Shown here piece by piece: positions 10,699 to 23,920 of a DNA stretch of 64,000 nt. The notes beneath the pieces are model-generated. The model had not been told where the DNA came from. It made no database searches and was given only the letters and a program-made list of their open reading frames with translations. A program made the position numbers and the translations under genes. Positions within the stretch are counted from its first letter, which is position 1. Each line of letters starts with the position of its first letter. Source of the DNA: Rotaria socialis (taxonomy: Eukaryota > Rotifera > Eurotatoria > Philodinida > Philodinidae); assembly GCA_905331475.1 (NCBI GenBank), contig CAJNYU010003377.1, forward strand, positions 147,248 through 211,247, read 5' to 3'.

Positions 10699-12014
10699 AT
10701 GTTTTCGGCGAGGGGATATTGTACCCATCCAACATGTTTTCCTGCTTGGGGGGCTTCACCGGTTCTTATTTTTCTTTGTAAAGAACATTGCCGACGAATG
10801 TTGTGTTACAGACATTGGCTTTCTCATCAACCATCTCAAACAACAATAGAAGACGATCCACACGACATCAATCATACATCATTTAGTGGGTATTTTATTT
10901 TTGATCTATAGAGAATAACATATCGGCATGAATTTAGATTCAGATCTTGATGAAAATGACTGTACAAATCAGCACGAATATCCTAGTTCAACGGAAGATT
11001 TCAATCAATCTATTCAATCAGATGATAATAATGAAACAATCCGTAAGTTGTATGGGCAGATTTATTCACGAGATTTGAATAAGACCAATCAGAAGAGTTT
11101 TTAATGATAAAAACGCTCGTTGTTTGCGCATAATTGGATTGTTTACTTATAGATTCGAATGATGACAAAGACATGATCCAACCGAAAATGTAACAATTGA
11201 CTTGAGGAATTAATTTTTAATTTTTATATTAAAATTTAGATATAAAAAAGAAATCGAATGGTGGAATGAAATAACACCATGGAAAAATGGTGAAAGTCAG
11301 TAGCTATTCCTGTAAATGAAAAAAACCTATCCTATCATCATTATTCATAATAATTTAGGTTTTTATGCAAAATTAAAAGAATCAAGTATAGAACGTAAAA
11401 TAGTATATCTAAACTGTATTCGAGTATTCTTGTTTTTTAGGCATGAATTCTATGAAACAGTCGAACACAGACGAAGATTCAAATTATACGATCAAACAAA
11501 AGAGAAAAGTATAATTAAAGATTTCTTTTTCTTTTTTTGAAATAATAAAATCAAATAACATTCTTAGAAAAAATTTGAACGATCGATAACTTGTCGCTCG
11601 TATTGTGGTCAATGTCCATTAATATTCGATGGAGCATTTGGTTTAATTCAAGCTTATCATCAACATCAGCTTTGTTTACCATCGAGACATTTAAATAAAA
11701 AAATTTGTCTCTATCAACATTTTCATTCAAAACATGGATTTACAAATGAAGTCGCAATGCGTCTTGTACGAGCAATTATTCATCAACAAGATCCACATAA
11801 AAGTAAACTATTTTCATCTAATAGTGATACACCATTAACACTTCACGATCCATTTCATAAAGTGAAATGTCCACTTGCAAATAGACATGATATTATAAAT
11901 ACGCCATGTTTAATACAGGAAATTACTCGAAAAAGTATTCGCCGGCATCTATGTGGTGTACATCGATTAGATCAACAAACAATTAATAAACTTATTAAAG
12001 AAATGTTTAAATAG
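10699..12014 (+). CDS. Unrecognised Cys/His-rich protein, seven exons
   Basis: Not recognised as a known family. Splice reading gives seven exons: 10699-10885, 10944-11042, 11153-11189, 11240-11289, 11359-11394, 11441-11508, 11568-12014. They total 924 nt (307 aa), introns are 46-110 nt, and frame holds across all six junctions. The N-terminus has a possible zinc-binding cluster (YCTHPTCF, then CKEHCRRMLCYRHW). A middle acidic Ser/Asn-rich stretch (SIQSDDNNE) is followed by WW-containing EIEWWNEITPWKNG. The C-terminal part has more Cys/His pairs (CRSYCGQCPL, HQHQLC, CLYQHFHSKHGF, CPLANRHD). The layout suggests a small nuclear or adaptor zinc protein, but that is inference. The first donor (A/gtgggt) is the weakest site. 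Confidence 0.6.
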
Positions 12015-12542
12015 TAGTGAAGAAAAAGACGATATGTTGTTTTATGTTTATTGTCTGCTTTTTATGTAACTATGTTTTTTGTTTTTGTTTTTATACGCTA
12101 CATAAATGAAAAGAAAATATCTTGCTTTATGAAAAAATGAAATATATAATTATTTGAAAGAAGTTTATCATGATGTTGGAGATTTTCTAACTGATTTGAC
12201 TGTAAGTTGGATGTGAGTAAGTATGAATGCAAGTTCAATGCCCACACACTCTAATTTTATTTGATCAAGTTCAGAATAAATGAATTGTCTTTTTTTCGAT
12301 ATCGGTATATATTTTTATTCATAACAAAAAAGAACGACAGAAGATAAATGAAAAGCAATAACTTGCCAATAAAAATTCCTATACATTTTTATTTGCACAC
12401 GGAAGAGTTTTTTCTTTTGATAGAATATCCCAACTGAAACTATTAACTCGACTAGAAACACGGGTGAAATCAAAAACAATAATAATCAGACACCACCGGT
12501 GATAAAATAGAATTTAGAAAAAAGAATCTTACAACGTGTTAC
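12015..12542. other. Convergent 3' region
   Basis: About 530 bp between the stops of the Cys/His-rich gene (+) and EDEM3 (-). It presumably holds both 3' UTRs; AATAAA-like hexamers are frequent in this AT-rich DNA, so none is diagnostic. Nothing else seen. Confidence 0.4.
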
Positions 12543-15500
12543 TTAATTTTCATCCTTTATTTGTGGCCTTCTCTCTGTGTACTCTCGAGTGTCATTTGTT
12601 GTTGTTGTTGAAGTTTGTTGTTGATTTTCTGCTTGTTCTTCTTCTTTGATTGTTGTTATAATTTCGACAGGAATCTCAATTCTTTGTTCTAGTTTACCAG
12701 TGACGTTTGATTTGAACGATTCATTAGCCGTAGAAAGTACTGTTCGAATCATTTTGTTAAATGCTGAACGATATTCATCAATGTTATTTAATTGACCACT
12801 GAAATGAGCTGCTGTTAAATTAATACTACTGAACAGTTCATGTGATAGTTCTTCAGCAGATTTATTTCCACCTAAAAGAAATTTTTATTAGTATTTTTGT
12901 AGTAAAAAACATAAAATAATCAGAAGCATTAGTGAAGCAATTGGTTTCAATAGTGAGAGTCATTTTTGTAGCATAATTCACTTCGATTATAACTTTCATA
13001 TTTGAATTAGTTTCGAATCACGAAATAGGTTTTATGAAAATATTTATTGGGAATCTTGCGGACGTTTTAACATTTTTAATAAATGCTGCTCTTTTGGTAA
13101 TAGTCTCAGGAAAAAATCATACAACAATTGTGTATAGCAAAACAATTTGATGTGAACAATCAGAAAATAAAGCTTTTTCTCTTTTATTATTTTTGTGTGT
13201 ATCACGGCTGATTTATGTTTTAAATAAAGTTATTTTTAGGTTGTAGTATGTTTGTCTCCTTTACACAAAGAGTTCCGATTGAAAAGGATGTCAAAGTAAT
13301 CCTCTTGCTTCATATTAATAGAGCCCAATGAATATGGATCACAAGCAAAAATATTAGTAGTTCACTAGTCTTGAAACAGCCTAGCTAAAAAGCTAAGACA
13401 TCATCTCTTAGCGTTTTATCTCTATCATGATTATCGATATTGATGATGTGTTGATCTATGCGAAAGTGATTTCCAATAGTGTATGTCATAATGATAGCTC
13501 ATTCAAGTCCCTACCTGTGACATTTATAAAGCATTTGAAAATATCATGGATATGTCAGAACTCAATCAATCTCAGCTTAATGCTTATGATCCGATTTTAT
13601 CGAGCTCTGCTGCTGATAGAAAGATCGATTACACAGATTTGAAATTCAACTAATTCTTATCCTTTTAGTCGAATGATTTTACTGTATAAATTTTTGATAT
13701 CGAATTCGATGTATAGTTTTTAAACGAAGGTCTTTTCATTATGGGAAAATACTCATTCTATCGGCAAATTCCTTGCATTCATTCAGTATTAAAGTGCTCT
13801 GTAAACATCTTAATGATTTGTTTTTAAATTACACTTTTATTTAGGATCAACAATAATATAAAAATTTTATCAGATATCTATTGGCAATTGGAGAGGATCG
13901 ATTTAACATCTATTCAAGATTCAGTAAAAATATTATCTATAAAAAATAATAACAAAAGTATAGAATAATAAAGTCACAAATAACTCTCGAAAGTCATATA
14001 AATCGGTAAAAATTTGATAAAAAAAATTCTTACTAGCATCAATCACATGTTCAATTTGAATAATCGGCTGATGAGTCAACATTCCAATTTCCACATGATC
14101 ACTTTCTTGATGAATAGTCAATTCTAATTGCTTTAATTTTTCTGGTACCCTTGAACAAAATTGTTTCTTTGCTAACCATTCTATTTGTCCGTAAATCCAT
14201 TTGTTACTTGTTTGATTAAAAGGTTCTAAAAGACTCTCTAGAATTTCCATGTGTTCATAAAAACTTTCTTTTAAAAGTTTTTGATCACCAATGTAAACAA
14301 TTAGATTTGGTTGTTTTGATAGGAGATGTAAAAGTTGAAATGCTTCATCTTTAAACATTAATACAAGTGGAATATGTACATTATTATTTCCATCGCCCGT
14401 CATAGAAAATACTCCTCCATTAGATGCTTTAATTGATGTGTTATGATCAATAACAATACCCCCAGCAGCTTGAACACGTTCTAACTGACGAGCTTTTTCA
14501 ATAAACATACAATCACCACGGCGAACAATAGCAATACGCGAGTAGTGATGATGAGGGAAGAATAATTGTGAGCAGCCAGAAAATGGTTGAGCAACATGTA
14601 GTTGAGCAAATATCTGAAGAAAATGTTAAGTAAAACAAGAAATATTATTTCATGAGAAATACGTTCTTACACCTAGTTTTCCATGTAATTGTTTACCGAA
14701 TTGAGCACAGCCAACGGTAAGGCTAACTAGTTTGCCTAATGGCGGAGTTACTAAGGGAATTACACTCAATGGCATATGATGATTCGATTCCAATGATGCT
14801 TGACCTAGACCAGTAGTTTTCATTAGATTCACCATTTCTTGTACAAAAAGAAGACCATCCTCGGCATCCTCATGAGATGCAGCATTAGCTGCATTATGAA
14901 CTAATTGAATACCTAAATAAACAATAAAACCATGAAAAATTGAAATGAAAATTTTTTTAAAAATTTCATACGGCCATCAGCGACTGTTTGAATTTGAATT
15001 CCCATTTGTGAAAGTTGAGCAACATGCTGAGGATCACCAGCCGAAAACTCAGCTGCAGTCAAACGATAATTTGTTACACTGCAAATAGTAAACGAAAAAG
15101 GAAATAAATGACATGCTATGAAAATGTTTGCTTGGTCCCTATGTTCTCCATTGAAAGAAAGAATTTAACCGAAGATCTAATTATTTTTTAGTGAAAGTTT
15201 TAATTGAATCATTATCAACAAGCAAAGTGCTCTTCTCTATCTAATAGTCAAAACTTAAACATCGTTCTTGAGCTTCCCAATGTCTATTGAGTAACCGCTA
15301 GGCAAACTTAGATACAATGTCGAGTAAAAACTTTTTTTTTAATTTACTCTTTCGTTTGTTTTTCAATTGCAATTGATGATGTTGTTACTGTTTCTGTCAT
15401 ATCTTGATCGCCTCGAATGTTCCTTCTTAATTGTTCTTTATATTGATGAGATTGAAATTTAGCATCGAACGCTGGACATTGATTGTTTTTGGCACGTTTA

Positions 15501-18332
15501 TCACTTAATCTTTCTGTCAATGAAAGATTTCTTTGATCATAAATACGTGCTGACAATAAAGTTTTTTTATCAAATTCTTCTCTTAAAGTATCATTTATAT
15601 TAAATAATAACAAATTAAGTGGTAGCAGATGTGCTTCAGTTGTAAATAAAAACTGATCTATGTCAATAAAAGGATTTGGGCTAGAATCAAATAATAAATA
15701 AAGATATTTAAATGTTTCCGCTAATACAAATGAATCCATTCGGTCTTCATGTCGACCTGTTGAAATATCAGATAATGCTGCATAACCACATGGTACACGA
15801 GCATGTTTTTCTAAATTATTCATTATTGTACGACCAACTTCGAGATAATGAGGATCACCAGTAGCCTAAAAAAACGAAATATCAATTGTAAATTGGAGCA
15901 CGAGTCCTATTCAATTGATTTTCACGATTTGCGTGAAAGTAATTTACCAGATTTAACGCTGCATACGAGGTCGAGAAATCCCATATCGAATCCGATAGGA
16001 ACTTGATAGTATCCTGCCATCCGACAGAATTTTATAGGATTCCGGGTCGAGGAATTGATGTCGGAACCCATTGAACTGCCAATGACATCCAACAGTGTTT
16101 CTTTGGAATTCATAGGAATCCGAGACTGAGGATCCAACTTCGAATCCGGGACCCGAAATCCGACGATAGGTCTGTAGGGTCCGACAAAATCCTACTGGAT
16201 GCGAATCGGATCGGATGGGTTCCGATTGGTGTCTACTCTTGGATTGGCCGACCTGGGATTGATTTATAATAGTCAATAAATTTTTATGATGTTAAACTTC
16301 TTCAAACAACACTTTCTCATACGACATAATACATATATATTTGGCTTCACTTATTTCTACTTTTCAAGCATCAACCATAGAATATAATATAAGGAACATT
16401 ATTATATATTTTATTTTCTATTCTTGCTTCTAACTGTTTATAGATTCATTGACTTTCTTACAAAGTATCACCGTAAAGTATTTTTGATACTAAATTTTCC
16501 TATTTTATAGTTGCAATACTAATCGATTACAAGAACACTTTAGAAAATAAAATAATACTCTATTAGTCATCATTTTATTTTTTCTCTTCTTCGTTCTCGT
16601 CGATAAAAAAAAACCTTAGAAATGCTTGCCCGAAAAGTAATTTAATCTTTCGTTGAGTTTTCAGTTGAATATCTATTTACCTTATAGAGAAAATATGTTG
16701 ATTCGACAAATTCAGGTCTTAATGGATGTGAATTCCAATGTATTCTATAATCAGTTGTGAAAGCTTCAGGCAAAAATTTATGTTTTTTCACAACTTGATA
16801 AAGCATTTCATGTAATTCAATTGCTGGTTTTAAATCTCCTGTCATAACTTGTAGTCCAGGCCAAAAGGCTAATAAAGCGTCCATATGATTTTTAGTTGAA
16901 CGATATGGTTGATGCATATGTACATTAATCATAGCTACACCTTGTTGAACATACGACATTATAGATGAATAATGCTGTTGGAAACGTGTTAAATAGTCAT
17001 TATTTTTTTCACCTAATAGAACATAGGCTTTAAATAGATATTCATAATATGAATCTATTCCAGCACCAATGCCAGAGTCACGCACAATCCAATCACCTGA
17101 ATGTACATTTAGTATTGTGCCCATTAAATTTGATTGTCGATGTCGCCTATCCCATAGATAAGACATGGCTCGATCGGCGTATTGTTCAAATAAATAATTT
17201 CCTGTTAGACGCGATAATGTTGCCCATTCTAATATGAGAGTCCCCGCACATGCTGTACAAGTAAAACGTTCACGTTCACTTTTTGACAATGTTAAATCAA
17301 TACCATGACGAAGATTAACACGTGGCAATGGTAAACCACTGCTTGTATTAAATGCGGGTAATAAACGAATTGCTAAATCATGAGCTAATACCAAGAGTTC
17401 ATCGCGATACCATGATAAACGAACGGGATGCCGAGAATTAATGTATTTGGCTGATATATGACCACCGAGAAGACCACTGGAGAAGAAAAAACGATAATTA
17501 ATTATTTCTATCGACCATTGAAATTTGTATAGTTAAGTTATCAAAAGAAATCAAGGAAATATGGTATTCAATTATTTTCTAGTTATATTCTCGTTAGTCT
17601 TTTCATGGAAACAAAATAGTGTATAGCTATCAAAAGATATTTATTTGTATTATTTTTATGATGAGTTCGAATTGTCAATAATAAAATGATTTCTATAGGC
17701 TGAACTATAATTTTTGACGCTATCTTACCCGATCATGCGAATATTTGTTTCAAAAACAGACACAACCACATCACGGTCAAATGAAACATGTTGAACAACT
17801 TGACGAACAGCACATTCAAATTCATCAAACATTCCAAGCACCTAGAAAAGAAAAAATAATTGAGAAACAATGCTATTTTAAATATTCTTATTATAATTTA
17901 CCGCTAATGTATCCAAACTATCAACAAGTGTTAACGAAAAACTAGTTGAAAAAAATTCAAAACAGTAGATTTTTATTTCTGCTAATAATATTTGTTTTTA
18001 CTTTCCAAGAGCATCATCAATATCACCTCGAGATGGTTCTGAACCACGATATCGCCCTTTACAACTAGAAAACAAAACAGTTTATACTAATCTAATCGAA
18101 AAAAATGCTCACCTTAATGGCATTAATTCATCAGCTGGAAAGGCATATTTCTATAAATAGATGATGAATAATAAAAAAAAACATGACTATATATATGTTC
18201 TACCATATAGGAACCAAAACCATGTTTAAACATATCAATGACTTGTGAACGAAGTTGAGCTTTTTCTTCTGGTAACATACCAGCAGTCATAACTGATGTC
18301 AGTAAAAGTATTTGAAGTATTTTGATGAACAT
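12543..18332 (-). CDS. EDEM3: ER degradation-enhancing alpha-mannosidase-like protein 3 (EDEM3)
   Basis: Eleven exons (transcription order): 18332-18204, 18150-18113, 18064-18002, 17941-17902, 17841-17729, 17476-16681, 15865-15348, 15078-14972, 14912-14671, 14613-14034, 12871-12543. They total 2955 nt (984 aa), and phases agree at every junction. A signal peptide leads into the GH47 mannosidase fold: [26 protein letters not shown] with the conserved Glu121, [53 protein letters not shown] and the calcium-site [11 protein letters not shown] protease-associated domain ([29 protein letters not shown]) follows at about 645-770. The family trims mannose on misfolded glycoproteins for ERAD in the ER lumen. 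The C-terminus is KDEN rather than KDEL. Introns 10 (1162 nt) and 6 (815 nt) are unusually long here. Confidence 0.95.
13498..13653 (+). other. Coding-like fragment inside EDEM3 intron 10, opposite strand
   Basis: A 51-codon open frame without an upstream start. Its composition looks protein-like rather than random: residues 10 onward read [18 protein letters not shown], followed by [20 protein letters not shown], ending LKFN-stop. The frame upstream closes at a TAG at 13495-13497. I do not recognise the family. It could be a 3' exon remnant of a transposed gene or chance. Confidence 0.3.
15950..16265. repeat. Higher-GC island in EDEM3 intron 6
   Basis: About 315 bp clearly richer in G+C than the flanks and full of related short words: gaatccga, ggaatccg, gaatccggg, tcggatcgg, atccgac. 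These recur on both strands (near 15987, 16038, 16112, 16143, 16165, 16207). No coding frame makes sense. It looks like an inserted repeat or degenerate satellite; I found no clear terminal repeats or target duplication. Confidence 0.45.
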
Positions 18333-18830
18333 TTTAGTTGATTAAAATTTTATTAAAACTAAATAGATAAAATACAGTTAGAAGAAGACAGCGTAACACT
18401 CAACATACATTATTCACGTGTTTTTTTATCTTAGAAAACGATAGAATTAAAATATTAAATATTCATCATGATAGTTGTGAAGAATGCAAATCAAGACGCC
18501 ACATGTTTGAGTTCTTATGCCTGAAAAAAATTCTGAAAAAAGAAAAAAGAAACATATGTACAAGGCCAATAAATCATAGATGAAAAAATTAAAACTAAAG
18601 ACTGAACAGTTTTTATGATTGTTTTGTAATGGAAAAAGATTAATACTAATCTATACACAAATAGAAAGCGTTTTAAAAAGATGTCACTATAATTCATATA
18701 CATTTGTATTTTATGCTCAAGACGCATGATAGAGCATCTTGACATAACGACAACAGAATCATTTTTTGAAATCTATGGAGTAATATAAAACGATAAAAAA
18801 TTCTCTTAAAATAAACAATCATGTCAAATA
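18333..18830. other. 5' flank of EDEM3
   Basis: About 500 bp upstream of the EDEM3 start (gene on -). It is AT-rich and probably holds its promoter; no specific element identified. Confidence 0.35.
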
Positions 18831-18896
18831 CTTACAACCAGGGTTGCCACCTCTTCCGCTTTTTAGACTTCATTAGGTGGCAACCCTGCTTACAAC
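18831..18896. mobile_element. 50-bp hAT-like miniature element with 8-bp target duplication
   Basis: The element spans 18839-18888. Its ends are perfect 14-bp inverted repeats (CAGGGTTGCCACCT at the left, AGGTGGCAACCCTG at the right), with only about 22 bp between. It is flanked by perfect 8-bp direct repeats CTTACAAC at 18831-18838 and 18889-18896. CAGGG-type ends and 8-bp duplications are hallmarks of hAT transposons. The interior shares the word CTCTTCCGCTTTTT with the left end of the 930-bp element at 29956. No coding capacity, so it must be mobilised in trans. Confidence 0.85.
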
Positions 18897-20642
18897 CATA
18901 ATTTCCGTCAAGCGTGCGACGTCTATGGAGTACTTCTGATATTAAATTGATCAAAAAATTGAAAAATGTGACATTACATTTGAGTTTTTCCATGTCTTTG
19001 GAAATGCTTGTTAGGAGCCCTGGTGAGTGTATCCGATGAATCAATAAAGTTCGATTAGATTTCAGGTTGAGGAACTACTAATAAATTGGACACTACTTAC
19101 TATCTATAGCTTACACTAGAGGTTACTCGGAGCCCAGAAGTGAGTGTCGTCGAATATTATAGATATAATCGGATCACAATACTAGAGATTCAAGTATCGA
19201 TCCACACCCTGAATGCCAACAGGATTTCGTCAGTTATATAGAAATTCACATGAAGGCTGTAGAATCCGATTGTCGAAATTATTTTTGTTGGGAACGTAAG
19301 CAATGTTATTCACGATAAATAAATGATCGGTAAATCATCATTCATCTAATTTGACAATCTGACCATTCAATGTGGTATTGAAGCTCTTTTTCAATTACGC
19401 TTTCCTGTCTACAAAAATATCACTCGGAAGTTATCTAGTCCTCATTCTCATATCCGCGATGAGATTCAAAACGTGCCGGGATATTTTTTTATGATTTATA
19501 ATTTTATTGCACATATAAGACTCTTTTTCTTCGATTAAAGTATCGCATGTAGTGTGAATTTAAACAGATCAGGACTGTGGCTATAACTGTTTATTATAGT
19601 GCTGAATACAAATATTCAAGGAGAAATAGAAAGCATATTTGCTTAAAGAGTCGTCAAGAGTCAAGAAAGATTGAGATCCTTACTCGTAAGAATGTGCAAG
19701 CAATTTTCATTTCTTTAATCTTTAATTCATAGATTTTTAAATGTTATATGGGATTAGTATAACATGAAGAGTGGGCGAATTGGCTAATGAGCAGCATGAC
19801 CGCAATACAAAGAACTACCTCTTGAGATATGCGTTGCCACATGCGATGATCAGAGTATCTTTGTACTCAGAATTGGTGATTGTTTTGAATAGTGAACGGT
19901 GCTAGAAATTTTTCAGATAGTGTCTCGTTTAATTTTTTACAGCTAATGAACAAATAATGATGAGTTAATGAGCTTTCTGCGATGTTTTGTTCCAGAAAAA
20001 TGAGGAATAGTGCTCAAAAACAGGATTTATGGTGGCATTTACTAAGAGATATTCTAAAATTTTTCAGAAAGTGTTAGCAGGTTTAAACGGAGGGACAGCT
20101 TCCTCTCCCCCTAATTTTTCAGCCTATTCGTACTTCAAAGTTATTTGAAACAGGATACTTTGAATCTTACACTGAGCTCTTCAACCATTATTGCGATGCG
20201 AACTGAATCTCCGTATAGATCTTGTTCTTATTTCTAAAATACTCGAGTGCCCATATTATATGCGATGCTTATTACTATAAAAGGTTCTATTAATTTCAAA
20301 AGTTAACTTCGAAGATGGCTGAACTAGCTCTCGTCCTTCTCCAGTAGTTACATCATTTATAGAGTTGCTCATGAATTATATCCTATTCGAGAAAAAAATT
20401 AGATTTTACTTGTGATTAAGATATGCGTGTAAACGGAGCTCACTTTCTATATGCATATAATTTAAATGAGATATTTCACTATCCGACACTCAATGATGCA
20501 TTCCAGTAAGTGATAGAATATGATCTTAGATGATTCAGTTAAACTGAAAGAATAGTAGTAGTATTTATTATTTTCGAAGGAATACATATATATCTATTTC
20601 TTTCTTAATAACTTGGCAGAAACTATCTCAAATAAATGAGGG
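18897..20642. other. Intergenic, no gene recognised
   Basis: About 1.75 kb. Two diverged copies of a short segment lie near 19013-19040 and 19129-19160 (ggagccc then gtgagtgt then a tccga/tcga word). Otherwise AT-rich with no coherent coding frame or RNA gene seen. Confidence 0.4.
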
Positions 20643-20761
20643 GTGGCAGAATTCTCACAACCGAAATGTAAGAATTCCGTTGTTGTAGCAGAATTCTGCT
20701 AGAACTTTGCTTGTATTGAACAGCAGAATTCTTGAATTCTGTTAGATGAGAATTCTGCCAC
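20643..20761. repeat. Inverted-repeat element built on CAGAATTCTG
   Basis: A 119-bp segment bounded by perfect 15-bp inverted repeats, GTGGCAGAATTCTCA (20643-20657) and TGAGAATTCTGCCAC (20747-20761). Inside is a perfect 16-bp palindrome TAGCAGAATTCTGCTA at 20686-20701 and further GAATTC-centred words. It resembles a small foldback MITE; I saw no certain target duplication. Confidence 0.6.
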
Positions 20762-21224
20762 TGTTGAAATAAATCTATTTTTTTATATTTTCTAGATGTT
20801 CTAGGTCTTTGGTAAACATAGTCTCAAATTCAGATGTTCCAGTGATTCTTTCTGCATCGCTCTAACAGTAAGAAACATATAGGTATCTTTGTAAGTTTGA
20901 AAGTATTTATTGTCACCATTGAATATGTTTCGTGTATGAATTCTACAAAAAAAGAGCTACACAGAATTTTTTTAATCATTCATATAACTATACATTTTGA
21001 ACTAGTTATGAATCTCGATGATCTTCTAGGAATTTTAAAGTCCTAATGGCCCTATTATTCATATCTCTTCGACCTCTGGCGAGAACAAGAAAAAAAGACA
21101 TCCATTGCATATAGATCTCTTCCAATCATTCAACCAACCAATTGCATTGCATTGCATTTAATAGTATATGCGATGATGATTCACTCATTCATAGTTTCCA
21201 ATTGATCATTGAAAATCGTCAAAA
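20762..21224. other. 5' flank of COQ3
   Basis: About 460 bp containing a short GCATT triplication near 21147. It presumably holds the COQ3 promoter. No other feature seen. Confidence 0.35.
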
Positions 21225-22592
21225 ATGTCGATTTTATCTTACAGATTCTTCAGATGTATTCCTCGTCTAAGGTTAATCTTTCACTTTTAATTTATTTCTA
21301 ATAAATTTTCTTGATTATGTTTTAGGTCTATTACATTATCATCTCGACAATCATCTACAAGTACTATTGATCCTGCAGAAATTAATCGTTTTCGGCAATT
21401 ATCATCAGCATGGTGGAATGAAACAGGAGAATACGCTGCATTACATTCACTTAATCAACTTCGAATACCGTTTATTCGTGAACAACTTCTTCAATCATTA
21501 TCAAAAACAAACGATCCTATCAAACCTTTAAAAGATTTTAAATTACTTGATATCGGTTGTGGTGGTGGTATTCTAACTGAAGTTTGTGGACGAATAATAT
21601 TTATAAAAATAAGCAATTAAAAATTATCTTTTTTATAGCCTTTAGTACGTCTTGGTGCTTCCGTATTAGGTATTGATGCTGTTTCAGAAAATATATCTAC
21701 AGCTGAATTTCATGCTGATCCTATTTTGAAAAAAGATCTGAATTATAAACATGGTTTGTTATTGAATTTTATTTAAAATTATTTTTGTTTAATCTATTTC
21801 TTATCGTTAGTATAGTGACACTTGAAGAATTAAGTGAAAATGCCGAACAAATAGAAAAATATGATGGAATCATTGCTTCGGAAGTTCTTGAACATATCAA
21901 TAATGTCGATGGTTTCATTGGAAATGTATCAAAATTATTAAAAGTATGACTTACTATCTTTTCAAATAGACATTATTGAGTAAACCAAATCGACTGTTTT
22001 TTTTAAATTTAAAACCCACTGGATACTTTTTTTAATAGATTGAGATGTGAAGATTGTGAACTATTGAAATGACTCTCTATCTATATCATAAACTACACAA
22101 AAGAAACATAGAAAAAAATAATAAAACTCGCGCGTGAACTATCAGCAACAAAAAGACTTTCAAAATATCACTATTTCTTTCATCAATCGTAATAAATAAA
22201 CTATGATGAATATCGAATTCGAGATATTCATGTACACTTCGTAATCATATATCGTTGTTCTATTTTTAGCCAAAAGGTCTTTGTTTTATTACAACATTAA
22301 ATCAAACAATGGCTTCTTATTTTCTTGGTATTATTGCTGCTGAATATGTTTTTCGATTAGTTCCTCCAGGTACACACTCTTGGAATAAATTTATTCGTCC
22401 ATCTGATTTGATAACTCTATTTGATAAAAGTAAGACTTAGCTATCTGTTTCTATTCTATAATGTGAGTTTTTCTTATAGATGGTTTTACTGTTCTTCTAA
22501 ACAATGGAATGTTTTACAATCCTCTAACAAATCGATGGTCATGGTCAGACAACAAAATTATTAACTATGCACTGTGTGCAATAAAAAATTAA
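21225..22592 (+). CDS. COQ3: Ubiquinone biosynthesis O-methyltransferase COQ3, mitochondrial
   Basis: Six exons, 21225-21271, 21326-21581, 21639-21753, 21816-21943, 22270-22429, 22480-22592, give 819 nt (272 aa) with consistent phases. The N-terminus (MSILSYRFFRCIPRLRSIT) is Arg-rich, as for mitochondrial import. It is followed by AWWNETGEYAALHSLNQLR, the SAM-binding motif I LDIGCGGGILTEPLVRLGA, GIDAVSENI, ASEVLEHI with post-motif II residues, FITTLNQT and the C-terminal LVPPGTHSWNKFI. These blocks in this order identify UbiG/COQ3. By family the enzyme makes both O-methylations of the coenzyme Q ring on the matrix side of the inner membrane. Introns are 54-326 nt. The exon-4 acceptor tatag/TGACAC was chosen because the nearer AG would create a stop. 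Confidence 0.93.
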
Positions 22593-22653
22593 TTGTCTAT
22601 GTATTCTACAGTCCATCATTGTTGAATTTATAAAGTAAAGAATAAATTTTCAT

Positions 22654-22669
22654 AGCCCTTAAGAGGGCT
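22654..22669 (-). promoter_or_regulatory. Histone H4 mRNA 3' stem-loop
   Basis: Read on -, AGCCCT-CTTA-AGGGCT forms a 6-bp stem and 4-nt loop, 33 nt after the H4 stop, preceded by AAACCCAAAC. The geometry is that of the metazoan histone 3' stem-loop bound by SLBP, but the first stem pair is A-U rather than G-C. Confidence 0.85.
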
Positions 22670-22702
22670 GTTTGGGTTTTCTTTTCTTTTTGTCTTGTTA
22701 AT

Positions 22703-23860
<1,158 letters not shown>

Positions 23861-23876
23861 AGCCCTAATGAGGGCT
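23861..23876 (-). promoter_or_regulatory. Histone H2B mRNA 3' stem-loop
   Basis: Read on -, AGCCCT-CATT-AGGGCT is the same stem as in H4 with a different loop, 44 nt after the H2B stop and again preceded by AAACCCAAAC. Confidence 0.85.
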
Positions 23877-23920
23877 GTTTGGGTTTATTAATTAATGAAT
23901 TAATTAATTGATCATTCAAT

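Noticed and set aside
17745..17945. Plus-strand frame across EDEM3 exons 4-5
   Set aside because: Antisense shadow; the minus strand encodes the conserved FETNIR region.
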